From contig CAJXWQ010000001.1 of NCBI GenBank assembly GCA_913062605.1, positions 124,001 to 188,000 on the forward strand: a stretch of 64,000 nt of DNA, written 5' to 3'. Source of the stretch: an uncultured Cellvibrionales bacterium. Its GTDB lineage: Bacteria; Pseudomonadota; Gammaproteobacteria; Pseudomonadales; Porticoccaceae. The notes under the pieces were generated by a model. It was not told the DNA's origin, did no database searches, and worked only from the letters and a program-made list of their open reading frames with translations. Every line of letters starts with the position of its first letter. Position 1 is the stretch's first letter. Positions 35,725 to 44,756 of the stretch are shown piece by piece. A program made the position numbers and the translations under genes.

Positions 35725-36114
35725 ATGAATAATCGCTCAGATCACGGAACCGCGTTACTTCGCATTAGCCTTGGGATAATTTTTATTGCCCACAGCCTTT
35801 ACCTGAAACTGGTGGTATTCACGCTGCCTGGCACCGTAGGGTTTTTTGAAAGCCTGGGACTGCCTGCAATTTTGGCCTATATCACCTTTGCCGCAGAAGC
35901 CATTGGCGGCATTGCACTGTTAGTGGGGTTTCACGCCCGCTGGGCAGCATTGGCCCTGGTTCCAATTGTGTTGGGTGCCACCTGGGCGCACAGCGGTGCC
36001 GGGTGGGTATTCAGCAGTGCCGGCGGTGGCTGGGAATACCCACTGTTTTTAGCAATAGCCTCTGCCACAGTGGCACTTCAGGGTAATGGCAGCTTTGCCT
36101 TACAACGCAACTAA
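35725..36114 (+). CDS. DoxX family membrane protein
   Basis: A 129-residue protein with four hydrophobic segments and the DoxX pattern LLRISLGIIFIAHSLYLKLVV near 10-30 and AEAIGGIALLVGFHARWAALALV near 56-78. DoxX proteins are small quinone-related or unassigned membrane proteins often found with oxidoreductases. GGAG precedes the ATG. It forms an apparent operon with the nitroreductase 36 nt downstream, controlled by the divergent LysR. Confidence 0.86.
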   Translation: MNNRSDHGTALLRISLGIIFIAHSLYLKLVVFTLPGTVGFFESLGLPAILAYITFAAEAIGGIALLVGFHARWAALALVPIVLGATWAHSGAGWVFSSAGGGWEYPLFLAIASATVALQGNGSFALQRN

Positions 36115-36149
36115 TTGACCAATCTTTCGAAGATATTGGGACTGACACT

Positions 36150-36740
36150 ATGAATGCCATTAACGAGCACGCCACCCAACAACTGTTTACCGAGGCACGC
36201 ACCCATAGCCACTGGCAGGATCAGGGTATTGCTGCAGACACCCTTCGCCATCTCTACCATTTGACGTCTATGGGGCCAACCAGCATGAACACACTCCCGG
36301 CACGGTTTGTGTTTCTGACCACCCCCGCCGCCAAACAACGACTATTACCCGCTTTAGCTGAAGGCAATCATGAGAAAACCCTGGCAGCACCCGTCACGGT
36401 AATTGTGGCACACGATCTGAAGTTTTATACCGAGTTACCTGAACTTTTTCCACACATGACGGGGGCTGACCAGATTTTTGCCAAAGATACGGCACTGGCA
36501 GAGGTCACCGCTTTTCGCAACGGGACCTTGCAAGGTGCCTGGCTGATCTTGGCCGCCCGTGCCTTGGGGCTAGACTGTGGCCCAATGTCTGGTTTCGACA
36601 ACGCCAAAGCAGATGAGATTTTCTTTACCGACAATGGCTGGAAATCCAATTTTCTGGTCAATCTTGGTTATGGCGTAGAAGACAAATTGCATGAACGGGG
36701 CAAGCGACTCGACGTTGAGACGGCCTGTATTCTGTTGTAG
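36150..36740 (+). CDS. RutE/HadB-like nitroreductase family protein (malonic semialdehyde reductase)
   Basis: A 196-residue FMN-dependent nitroreductase-fold protein. The pattern TEARTHSHWQDQGI, LTSMGPTSMNTLPARFVF near 37-54, and the late LGLDCGPMSGFDNAKADEIFF near 139-159 match RutE/HadB, which reduces 3-oxopropanoate from uracil breakdown. No other rut genes are nearby, so the real substrate may be a different aldehyde or quinone. The pairing with DoxX and a LysR regulator suggests an inducible detoxification unit. Confidence 0.84.
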   Translation: MNAINEHATQQLFTEARTHSHWQDQGIAADTLRHLYHLTSMGPTSMNTLPARFVFLTTPAAKQRLLPALAEGNHEKTLAAPVTVIVAHDLKFYTELPELFPHMTGADQIFAKDTALAEVTAFRNGTLQGAWLILAARALGLDCGPMSGFDNAKADEIFFTDNGWKSNFLVNLGYGVEDKLHERGKRLDVETACILL

Positions 36741-36845
36741 CCGAGCGGGTTTATCCCGTTTTATACAAAATTTTTGTCGAAAACTACCATACTTAAGGGG
36801 GCCAACTTAAAGACCTAGTGTCTTAGCGGCGCTCTTAAGGAGGTA

Positions 36846-39800
36846 TTGTTGACGACACTTACTAGGCTCAGAGCTAGTATCCAAAGAACCACACATCGAG
36901 ATGAACATCTCTGTGTCGAACAACTACTGGCTGAAAATAACCCTTCATCAGGCCAACAACAGCAAACTCTGGATCTGGCCCGAGACTTGGTACTGGCTTG
37001 TCGTGAAGATCATCAGGGAAAGGGCACTCTTGATGCTTTTTTGCAGGAATTTGGTCTATCCAACAAAGAAGGGGTAGCGCTCATGTGTCTGGCAGAGGCA
37101 CTGCTGCGAGTACCCGATGAAGCCACTGCCGAAAAACTCATTACCGAAAAAATTCAGAGTGGCAATTGGGCAAGTCATCTGGGCCATTCAGACTCGCTAT
37201 TTGTCAATGCCTCCATATGGGGGCTAATGCTGACCGGAGACATTCTTACCCTTGACCCGGAAATCACAGGGGATACCCCCGATAAGACCGGTAGCTGGCT
37301 AAAAAAACTGGTTAATCGCCTCGGTGAGCCTGCGGTCAACAAGGCTGTCCTTCAGGCCATGCGCATCATGGGCAACCAGTACGTGATGGGCCGAAATATC
37401 GATGAGGCCATAAAACGAGGACAAAAAGAAGCTCCTAATGGAGGCCCCTTTTCCTTCGACATGCTAGGTGAAGGCGCTAGAACCCATGCTGATGCCCAGC
37501 GTTATTTTGAGTCTTACTCCAATGCCATCGAAGTTATTGGTAAGGCTAGTGATCAAGACAGAAGCAGCAATGATGTCAACTTAGCCAACGACATCTCTAT
37601 CAAGCTTTCTGCCCTCCACCCCCGTTATGAGTACGCTCAAAAAGCCGAGGTAATGACCGAATTACTACCTCGTATCCGGACGCTGGCACTGGCCGCCAAA
37701 CAGTACAATATGGGGCTCAGCATTGATGCTGAAGAAGCCCACCGTTTGGATCTGTCTCTGGGTATTTTTGAGGCCTTGGCTAGAGACCCAGACTTATCCG
37801 ATTGGCACGGCCTTGGTTTTGTATTGCAGGCCTATCAGAAGAGGGCACCACTGGTTGCCCAGTGGCTAATCACCCTTGCAGAGGAAACCAGTCACCGCCT
37901 AAGGGTTCGGTTGGTCAAGGGTGCTTACTGGGATGCCGAAATTAAATATGCTCAGGAACAGGGCTTTCCTGATTACCCCGTATTCACTCGCAAAGTGCAT
38001 ACCGACCTTTGCTATGAACACTGCGCCCGACTATTACTTTCCGCACCCCAAGCTATTTACCCGCAGTTTGCCACACACAATGCCCACACCTTGGCGATGG
38101 TGCTGACTACTGTCGGAGACACCAGTTTTGAATTTCAACGACTGCACGGTATGGGCCAACTACTGTATCAACATCTCCACGAACACCTGAGTCAACAGGG
38201 AACACGAGTGCCCTTGATCCGAATTTACGCCCCGGTTGGACAGCATCGTGAGCTATTGCCCTATCTGGTTCGTCGACTTTTGGAGAACGGTGCTAACAGT
38301 TCTTTCGTCAACCGAATACTCGACAAACAAATACCCGCTGATGAACTGGTACAAAACATCACACCCCAGATTACTTCTGCCAAACCTTACCGACACAGCA
38401 AAATACCCCCACCACCCAAACTCTACATTGCCGCCGATGAAATGCGAAAAAACTCTCCGGGTATTGACCTGAATGATCCAATATCCGCCAAATTACTGTT
38501 GGATAAGATGACGACAGCAATGGCCAAACAATACACCGCTGGCCCCATCATTGGTGGAGAACTGATCGCTGGAGAACCAATAAAAAAACCACGGATTGAT
38601 GGACAGTCGAAAGTAAACGTTACCCCACAACCGGTTCTATCTCCATCAAATCCCTGCGACACAGTGGGCTATTGCACCCACGCCCGCACAGAAGATATTG
38701 AACGTGCTCTGTCCCTCGCCTCCTCGGCACAATCTGTTTGGGATACCTGCGGCGGACACGCTCGGGCAAATATTCTAGATCGAATGGCGGAGGAGCTAGA
38801 GCAACAACTGCCCTCTCTGATGGGGCTGATTTGCAAAGAAGCCGGACGAACCATCCCCGATGCCTTATCCGAAGTCCGTGAGGCCATCGATTTCTGTCGT
38901 TACTATGCCCTGCAAGCTCGGTCACATTTTTCTGACCCAACGAACCTACCGGGACCAACCGGTGAAGATAATCAATTGAGCCTCCACGGGCGTGGCGTGT
39001 TTCTTTGTATCAGTCCTTGGAATTTTCCACTGGCTATTTTTACCGGACAAATAGCGGCGGCCCTCGTTACGGGGAATACCGTGATTGCCAAACCTGCAGA
39101 GTGCACACCCCTAGTAGCAGCTCTCGCCGTACAACTCTTTCATCAAGCGGGGATACCGCCCGATGTTTTACATTTGGTCACAGGGGAGGGGGCCAAACTG
39201 GGCAAGAGATTGTTGTCAGATCAAAGAATTTCAGGTGTTGCTTTTACCGGCTCCACAGAAACTGCCAAGCTGATTCATCAAGAATTGGCCAACCGATCCG
39301 GTCCGATAATACCGTTGATTGCTGAAACCGGCGGCCAAAATGTGATGGTAGTGGATTCCACCGCACTACCTGAACAGGTAGTGGACGATGTTATCCATTC
39401 AGCATTCCTCAGTGCTGGGCAGCGATGTTCGGCCCTACGTGTCTTATTTCTACAGGAAGACGTAGCAAACGATATTCTAATTATGCTGGCGGGCGCATTG
39501 GACACCTATCGGATGGGCGATCCCACAAAACTAGCCACTGACATTGGCCCGGTAATACATCAAGAAGCACAGGAAATCTTGATGGCACATATCGATAAAT
39601 TGACTATACAAGGTCAATTAATTACCCACTTAAATCCGCACTTGGCCACTCAATCAAACACTCGCCCAACCCAGACCGAAGAGCAGAAACAAGGGTATTT
39701 TGTTACGCCCCATATTTTTGACATTGAATCTCTACAACAACTGCCCGATGAAATTTTCGGCCCAATTCTGCATGTGATTCGTTACAACGCTAATGAACTC

Positions 39801-40103
39801 GACGAGGTCATAAAACAAATTAATGACAGCCGCTATGGATTAACGTTGGGTGTACACAGTCGCATCCAGGCATTTGCAGATTACATTTTCAACCGTACCC
39901 AAGTGGGCAACACCTACATCAATCGAAATATGGTCGGCGCCATGGTTGGCACCAACCCCTTTGGTGGTTGTAGGCTATCAGGTACTGGCCCCAAAGCCGG
40001 AGGCCCACACTACCTGCTTGGTTTTGCCACAGAAAAAACTCGTACAGAAAATATCACCGCCCGAGGAGGGAATACTAAACTGCTTAAATTAACTGACAAA
40101 TAA
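36846..40103 (+). CDS. putA: Bifunctional proline dehydrogenase / L-glutamate gamma-semialdehyde dehydrogenase PutA
   Basis: PutA oxidises proline to glutamate in two steps with FAD and NAD+. The 1085-residue protein has the FAD-barrel proline dehydrogenase at about 200-500 (LSALHPRYEYAQ, LRVRLVKGAYWDAEIKYAQEQG, APVGQHRELLPYLVRRLLENG) and the aldehyde dehydrogenase at about 600-1040 (SPWNFPLAIFTGQ, FTGSTETAK, the catalytic Cys near 861 in SAGQRCSALRV). There is no N-terminal ribbon-helix-helix, so it should not repress its own gene. The start is one of two adjacent TTG codons. AAGGAGGT lies very close, fitting the second TTG at 36849 better. Confidence 0.95.
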   Translation: MLTTLTRLRASIQRTTHRDEHLCVEQLLAENNPSSGQQQQTLDLARDLVLACREDHQGKGTLDAFLQEFGLSNKEGVALMCLAEALLRVPDEATAEKLITEKIQSGNWASHLGHSDSLFVNASIWGLMLTGDILTLDPEITGDTPDKTGSWLKKLVNRLGEPAVNKAVLQAMRIMGNQYVMGRNIDEAIKRGQKEAPNGGPFSFDMLGEGARTHADAQRYFESYSNAIEVIGKASDQDRSSNDVNLANDISIKLSALHPRYEYAQKAEVMTELLPRIRTLALAAKQYNMGLSIDAEEAHRLDLSLGIFEALARDPDLSDWHGLGFVLQAYQKRAPLVAQWLITLAEETSHRLRVRLVKGAYWDAEIKYAQEQGFPDYPVFTRKVHTDLCYEHCARLLLSAPQAIYPQFATHNAHTLAMVLTTVGDTSFEFQRLHGMGQLLYQHLHEHLSQQGTRVPLIRIYAPVGQHRELLPYLVRRLLENGANSSFVNRILDKQIPADELVQNITPQITSAKPYRHSKIPPPPKLYIAADEMRKNSPGIDLNDPISAKLLLDKMTTAMAKQYTAGPIIGGELIAGEPIKKPRIDGQSKVNVTPQPVLSPSNPCDTVGYCTHARTEDIERALSLASSAQSVWDTCGGHARANILDRMAEELEQQLPSLMGLICKEAGRTIPDALSEVREAIDFCRYYALQARSHFSDPTNLPGPTGEDNQLSLHGRGVFLCISPWNFPLAIFTGQIAAALVTGNTVIAKPAECTPLVAALAVQLFHQAGIPPDVLHLVTGEGAKLGKRLLSDQRISGVAFTGSTETAKLIHQELANRSGPIIPLIAETGGQNVMVVDSTALPEQVVDDVIHSAFLSAGQRCSALRVLFLQEDVANDILIMLAGALDTYRMGDPTKLATDIGPVIHQEAQEILMAHIDKLTIQGQLITHLNPHLATQSNTRPTQTEEQKQGYFVTPHIFDIESLQQLPDEIFGPILHVIRYNANELDEVIKQINDSRYGLTLGVHSRIQAFADYIFNRTQVGNTYINRNMVGAMVGTNPFGGCRLSGTGPKAGGPHYLLGFATEKTRTENITARGGNTKLLKLTDK

Positions 40104-40313
40104 CGTATCACCAGATACCGTGCACACCCCCACATGAGGAATCATTTTTTATTTATAAATTCAAAAAGTTACCCCATTTTATTTATATCAACACAGGGGT
40201 GGGATAAGATAACGCTGACTAATACAATTGCGAACTAATCGGCAGATATATTGTTGCTATTCGCATAGGCAAGCTTTTCAAATTTTTAACCACAGCTTAA
40301 GAAGTAGGGCATT

Positions 40314-40541
40314 ATGGAAGTAGATCAGCCCTTCTTTGAATTGAAAGATGCCTACCATCGTGAAGTGGATAAACGTTATGGCCAAGAAGCTTTAGGTCTT
40401 ATCATTGATAACAACCACTCGAGAGAACAACAGGATTCCGCTTTGAAGGCAGCTCGAGAGGGCGCTCGTCATGTATTTTCTCTGCACGGTGATGCAGCAA
40501 AAAAACATTTAAACAGCATCGATACTGTGAACATAGCTTAG
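40314..40541 (+). CDS. Small hypothetical protein upstream of MBOAT gene
   Basis: A 75-residue, highly charged protein without signal peptide or membrane segment. It is rich in Glu, Lys, Arg and His, with a predicted helical middle (REQQDSALKAAREGARHVFSLHGD). I do not recognise a family. GTAGGG lies five bases before the ATG. It ends three bases before the MBOAT start, which itself has no clear ribosome site, so the MBOAT gene may depend on translation of this one. The 210-nt AT-rich gap after putA probably holds the promoter. Confidence 0.6.
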   Translation: MEVDQPFFELKDAYHREVDKRYGQEALGLIIDNNHSREQQDSALKAAREGARHVFSLHGDAAKKHLNSIDTVNIA

Positions 40542-40544
40542 ACA

Positions 40545-41999
40545 ATGAATTTTACTGCTTGGCAATTTTTATTAGTGTTTTTACCCCTCAGCATTCTTGC
40601 TTTTGCTCTACTCAAACACGCCACAGGCCGACAGCTCTTCCTGATCGCAATTTCCTTATTTTTCTATGCTTACTCAGGTGCAAGCAATGCTGCGGTACTG
40701 CTTGTTTCCATTATCGTAAACTATACCGTAGGGCATATTCTCTGCTCCTTAAGCACACCAAACAGGCAGTGGCGTTTATTCACATTATGGCTAGGTGTTC
40801 TTGGCAATCTCGGCTGTCTCATTGCCTTTAAAGTTCTAGCGCTCAGCAGTGGTGAAGGTGAGGGATTTCGAACAGAACAGGATATATTAATTCCACTGGC
40901 CCTCTCGTTTATTACATTTCAGCAAATAGGGTTTATTTACAGCTGTTATACAAAAAAAATACAGCAAGTAAAATTACTGAATTATCTATTTTTTATCGCC
41001 TTTTTTCCCCAGTTAATCATGGGGCCGATTGTCCGTTACGAAGATATTAATCGGCAGCTTCAAAGCGGTAGCCTAAAACGGTTTTCTTTAGAAAATTTTT
41101 CCGTTGGATTGAGTATTTTTGGTTTTGGTCTGGCCAAGAAGGTTCTGCTGGCAGACTCTATCTTCATCCACGTTGATCGGGTTTTTACTGCGGCAGTAAC
41201 CACCCAGGTATCTACCACCGATATGTGGTTCGCCATTATCGCCTTCCAGCTACAAATCTTTCTGGATTTTTCTGCCTACGCCGATATGGCCATTGGGTTG
41301 GCACGTATTTTTGGTATTAACTTACCCGTTAATTTTGATCGGCCATACAAAGCAAGAGATCGCTTTGATCTATGGCGTCGCTGGCATATCAGTTTCGTCG
41401 TTTTTATGCGCACTCATGTTTTTTTGCCGCTGGTTCGAAAGGCAAAATTACCTGTTGCACTAGCTCTGATAGTCACGGGTTTATTATCCGGTGTTTGGCA
41501 TGGTATGGGTTGGACATTCATTCTTTGGGGTGCCCTTCAAACACTTTTAATGTTGGCCGCTCACTACCGCAAGAAAATATTCAACCAATCCGACGAGGGT
41601 GGCCGGGTGAGTATTTTTTTCTCGATAGCCACCACATTTTTAGTCAGTTGCCTGACCGGCGCGGTGTTCCGCACTCCAACCATTGACGGCGTTTTGGCGG
41701 TTTACGGACAGCTCCTAGCCTGGAACCCACTGCCGTCGCTGTTGAGCTTTCGTTCCTATGTGGCCCTTGTAGTTTGTACATTTGTTGCTTGGGTCTGGCC
41801 TGACACCCATCAGCTGTTTCATCGATACTGGCAGGCCACAGACCTGCGTTCAATAAATTCCCGACCAAGAGGCTTCGCGGAGCCTTCCTGGATAGAATTT
41901 CGGCTGTCCATCCCCTGGGCCATCATTGGCGGAATAACGTTGGTGATCTGCTTCCTACTTCTTGGCCAGTCTGGACGGTTTATCTATGTCCAGTTCTAA
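40545..41999 (+). CDS. MBOAT family O-acyltransferase (AlgI-like)
   Basis: A 484-residue inner-membrane protein with ten or more hydrophobic segments. It has the AlgI/DltB-type motifs FFPQLIMGPIVRYEDI near 148-163, LDFSAYADMAIGLARIFGI near 240-258, FDLWRRWHISFVVFMRTHVF near 272-291 and the catalytic His319 in SGVWHGMGWTFILWG. Such proteins move an acyl group across the membrane to a polysaccharide or other envelope molecule. No alginate genes are present, so the acceptor is unknown. The following SGNH-like gene would be its periplasmic partner, as AlgJ/AlgX are for AlgI. Confidence 0.92.
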   Translation: MNFTAWQFLLVFLPLSILAFALLKHATGRQLFLIAISLFFYAYSGASNAAVLLVSIIVNYTVGHILCSLSTPNRQWRLFTLWLGVLGNLGCLIAFKVLALSSGEGEGFRTEQDILIPLALSFITFQQIGFIYSCYTKKIQQVKLLNYLFFIAFFPQLIMGPIVRYEDINRQLQSGSLKRFSLENFSVGLSIFGFGLAKKVLLADSIFIHVDRVFTAAVTTQVSTTDMWFAIIAFQLQIFLDFSAYADMAIGLARIFGINLPVNFDRPYKARDRFDLWRRWHISFVVFMRTHVFLPLVRKAKLPVALALIVTGLLSGVWHGMGWTFILWGALQTLLMLAAHYRKKIFNQSDEGGRVSIFFSIATTFLVSCLTGAVFRTPTIDGVLAVYGQLLAWNPLPSLLSFRSYVALVVCTFVAWVWPDTHQLFHRYWQATDLRSINSRPRGFAEPSWIEFRLSIPWAIIGGITLVICFLLLGQSGRFIYVQF

Positions 42000-43053
42000 C
42001 GAAAAAGCAGCACGCTCCTACCTATGGAGTCTTGCAATAATACTCTTCCTTGCCTTCGGGCTAATTATGTTGCTTAGCTGGATTGTGGACCCCCTCGGTG
42101 TACTCCGTGATGATCGAGGTTTTCCCACACTTTGTGCCGATGGCATTAAAACTACTGATGATCGTGCCAGCATCCCCTTACTGCCACTCAAGACCGACTT
42201 CAATCAAGCCATAATCGGCACTTCACGTATTAAGCGTGGATTTACACATAGGGCCTTTGAAAAAAATGCTCTCGGTAAAACTGCAAATCTCGGCATCAAC
42301 GGCCTGAATCTAAACGAACTACACCGGCTATCAATGCCACTAATACGTTCGGAGCAGTTGGATACACTTTGGGCCGGCCTCGACTTCCGTATGTTCATTA
42401 TGCTCAAGCCAGCAAAAATGGAGGTCTACGAAATAAGCCACGAATCAAATAATCGATGGCAGTCGTACCTAGTAGGCACACTGTCCTTCACCGCCTTGCG
42501 AGAGACAAACTATGTTTTGCGGCACTTTCATAATTGTAGAACACCCATCAGGGACTACAGGGGCTTTATTATTAAAGGGAAATACTGGAACAAAAGAAAC
42601 AAGGCCTTGAATCGAAAACAAAACCAACCAGACTATATGGAGCGGCGGGGAAGAAAACTATTCGACAGGTTTTCCAGCATCGATGCAACGCAACCTGCAC
42701 GTTACCAGTATCACCTAGCCCTTCTAGAGCAACTGATGAAAGAGGCTGCGGATCACTCAGTCCAGCTCCACCTTTTCATTAACCCCTCTCCCCCATGGTA
42801 TTTCGACATACTGGAGCGGGCGGGCAAACTGGACGAATATCGACAGTGGCAACTGGATATACAGGCACTTATCCAAAACGCCCATCATACGGCGATACCA
42901 CCCAAATTTCGGGACTTCTCTGACTGGTACGCTCACGAGGACTCAATGCCCCCGGGATGTCATGACAGCTTTGCACCACCCTGTCCATTCTATGATTTCA
43001 TACACTACAGGCCTCAGGTCGGGACGCAGATAGTGAAGGAGTTTCAAGAGTAA
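41989..43053 (+). CDS. Membrane-anchored SGNH-like protein, MBOAT partner
   Basis: A 354-residue protein with one N-terminal transmembrane segment (about 12-34) and a periplasmic domain. The motif IIGTSRIKRGF near 73-83 resembles the nucleophile region of SGNH/AlgJ-type acetyl esterases, with Ser in GTSR, and DFIHYRP near 336-342 fits the catalytic Asp-x-x-His pair. The ATG at 41989 overlaps the MBOAT stop by 11 nt. An upstream in-frame TTG at 41962 is possible. The pair probably carries out O-acylation of an exported glycan. The assignment to SGNH is by motif and context, as overall similarity is weak. Confidence 0.72.
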   Translation, partial: SSSNEKAARSYLWSLAIILFLAFGLIMLLSWIVDPLGVLRDDRGFPTLCADGIKTTDDRASIPLLPLKTDFNQAIIGTSRIKRGFTHRAFEKNALGKTANLGINGLNLNELHRLSMPLIRSEQLDTLWAGLDFRMFIMLKPAKMEVYEISHESNNRWQSYLVGTLSFTALRETNYVLRHFHNCRTPIRDYRGFIIKGKYWNKRNKALNRKQNQPDYMERRGRKLFDRFSSIDATQPARYQYHLALLEQLMKEAADHSVQLHLFINPSPPWYFDILERAGKLDEYRQWQLDIQALIQNAHHTAIPPKFRDFSDWYAHEDSMPPGCHDSFAPPCPFYDFIHYRPQVGTQIVKEFQE

Positions 43054-43111
43054 CAACAACTGTACTCACAGCTTAACTACTGCGGACCAACTATTCTGGG
43101 TGACCCATAGA

Positions 43112-43900
43112 TCAGTTGACGGGTGGCGAATTCCCTGCGCCGACAAAGACAGGCTGACGCTTTTCACGCGCGGCATTGAGCCCTTCCTGAAGATCCTCTG
43201 ACTCTCGGCATTGCTGAATTAATGCCAGCGCTTCTGACTCACACAGAGAACCCTCAGCCACCTGATCACAAAGTTTTTTCATCGCCGTCACGGCAAGGGG
43301 GGCAAGCTTACTGATGGAATCGGCCATTTGTTCTGTGGTTTCTATTAACTGGTCTGATACCACTAAATGTGTCAGATAGCCCAGAGACAATAGCGCTTTT
43401 GCATCCAATGTTTCGGCTGCTATAAGTAGCCGTTTAGACGTATTGAGACCCAAACGTTGAACATACCGCCGGAGACCATTCAGGGGATAACAAAGACCAA
43501 AACGAGCGGCTGGCACACGTATTGTCATGCCCTGTACACCAATACGAAAATCGCAACATAAGCCAACTTCTGCACCGCCACCATAGGCGCTACCATTCAG
43601 AGCACAGATAGATGGCATGGGCATAGCAGCGAGTTTGTCCGTGAGAATCTCAAAATGTTCTCCACTCAGGTCGCCGCTAGACATCTGAGTTAGCGAAGCG
43701 CCAGCACAGAATGTCTGGTCTCCACTACCGGTAACAACCAATACTCGGACGTCGGACCGATTCTCCACAGATTCAAGGTGTGAAATAAAAAGATCGATGT
43801 CCTCTGCCACCAAAGAATTGTGTTTTAAGGGATTGTCCAACGTGATCCAGGCTATTTTCCCCTTAACCGCTAAACGGATCGCCTCTTTAGAATCGGTCAT
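43112..43900 (-). CDS. Enoyl-CoA hydratase/isomerase family protein
   Basis: A 262-residue crotonase-fold protein. It has KIAWITLDNPLKHNSLV near 14-30, LVVTGSGDQTFCAGASLTQM near 54-73 for the first oxyanion region, and ALNGSAYGGGAEVGLCCDFRIG near 100-121 for the second. The crotonase catalytic Glu after the GGG is present (GGGAE). The substrate is not clear. ATG 43900 is chosen because AAGG lies eight bases upstream. A TTG at 43915 would add five residues. It lies 26 nt downstream of the carbonic anhydrase gene on the same strand. Confidence 0.88.
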   Translation of the reverse strand: MTDSKEAIRLAVKGKIAWITLDNPLKHNSLVAEDIDLFISHLESVENRSDVRVLVVTGSGDQTFCAGASLTQMSSGDLSGEHFEILTDKLAAMPMPSICALNGSAYGGGAEVGLCCDFRIGVQGMTIRVPAARFGLCYPLNGLRRYVQRLGLNTSKRLLIAAETLDAKALLSLGYLTHLVVSDQLIETTEQMADSISKLAPLAVTAMKKLCDQVAEGSLCESEALALIQQCRESEDLQEGLNAAREKRQPVFVGAGNSPPVN

Positions 43901-43926
43901 GAATGGGGCCTTCAAAAAATATAGGG

Positions 43927-44574
43927 TTAGGCGTAGCGCTTATTAATATCTTCCACTGCGATGTGATATTTGGAGCGCATTTCTTCAAGATTGGTGATGT
44001 TGACGCCTAGGTCTCTTAACAACCCATCGGCAATACTGTAAATCCACCCGTGTACAGTCAGATCCTGACCTCGCGCCCAAGCATCTTTGATAATATTGGT
44101 TTTGCAAACATTGACTACCTGCTCAGTTACATTCAGCTCACAGACCTTATTGACCAGTTCTTTTGCATCCTGACCTTCAGCAAGGAATGCCTGATGGATG
44201 TATTGCACATCCTGAACATTGAGCAACCAGTTGTCGATAAGACCAAGCCGCTGCCTTTCCACCGATGCTCTCACCCCGCCACAACCATAGTGACCACAGA
44301 CGATCACATGCTTCACTTTGAGGTATTCCACAGCGTACTGCATCACTGAGAGGCAATTTAGGTCACTGTGTACCACCAAGTTGGCCACATTGCGGTGAAC
44401 AAATAGCTCGCCCGGCATTAGACCTACAATTTCGTTCGCCGGGACACGGCTATCAGAACAGCCAATCCACAAATATTCTGGAGCCTGTTGTTTGGAGAGT
44501 TTCTCAAAGAAGCTGGGGTCGCTCTCTTTGACGGCCTCTGCCCAGGCAATATTTTTTTCGAACAACTCTTTCAC
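43927..44574 (-). CDS. can: Beta-class carbonic anhydrase
   Basis: This enzyme interconverts CO2 and bicarbonate. The zinc ligands are visible: Cys in WIGCSDSRVPANE with its Asp/Arg dyad, and His and Cys in VIVCGHYGCGGVRA. The start is GTG 44574, because GGAG sits seven bases upstream and the protein then begins VKELFEKNIAWAEAVKE, as in family members (215 residues). GTG 44607 would add eleven residues and place the ribosome site inside the gene. It is separated from phoU by a terminator. Confidence 0.94.
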   Translation of the reverse strand: MKELFEKNIAWAEAVKESDPSFFEKLSKQQAPEYLWIGCSDSRVPANEIVGLMPGELFVHRNVANLVVHSDLNCLSVMQYAVEYLKVKHVIVCGHYGCGGVRASVERQRLGLIDNWLLNVQDVQYIHQAFLAEGQDAKELVNKVCELNVTEQVVNVCKTNIIKDAWARGQDLTVHGWIYSIADGLLRDLGVNITNLEEMRSKYHIAVEDINKRYA

Positions 44575-44647
44575 TTGGACTCTCCAGGTTATTTCACTAG
44601 CAACCACGTTCTAGCACACACATGGAGTTTAAGGGCTATTCAGGCAC

Positions 44648-44676
44648 AAAAAAACCGGAATTTTCATCCGGTTTTT
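44648..44676 (-). terminator. Rho-independent terminator after phoU
   Basis: A stem of AAAACCGGA and TCCGGTTTT around a seven-base loop is followed, on the minus strand, by seven T residues. It lies downstream of the pst-phoU operon and upstream of the carbonic anhydrase gene, insulating the two. Confidence 0.85.
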
Positions 44677-44756
44677 CAAGGTGTTCATTATACCGTGTTT
44701 AGCCTGTCACTAAGAAAGTCCCTGTGAAACCGCCTGAGAATAGGGCGCCGCTGGAA

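Noticed and set aside
40545..43053. Alginate acetylation locus
   Set aside because: MBOAT and SGNH-like genes resemble AlgI/AlgJ, but no alginate polymerase, epimerase or export genes are present, so naming them algI/algJ would overstate the evidence.
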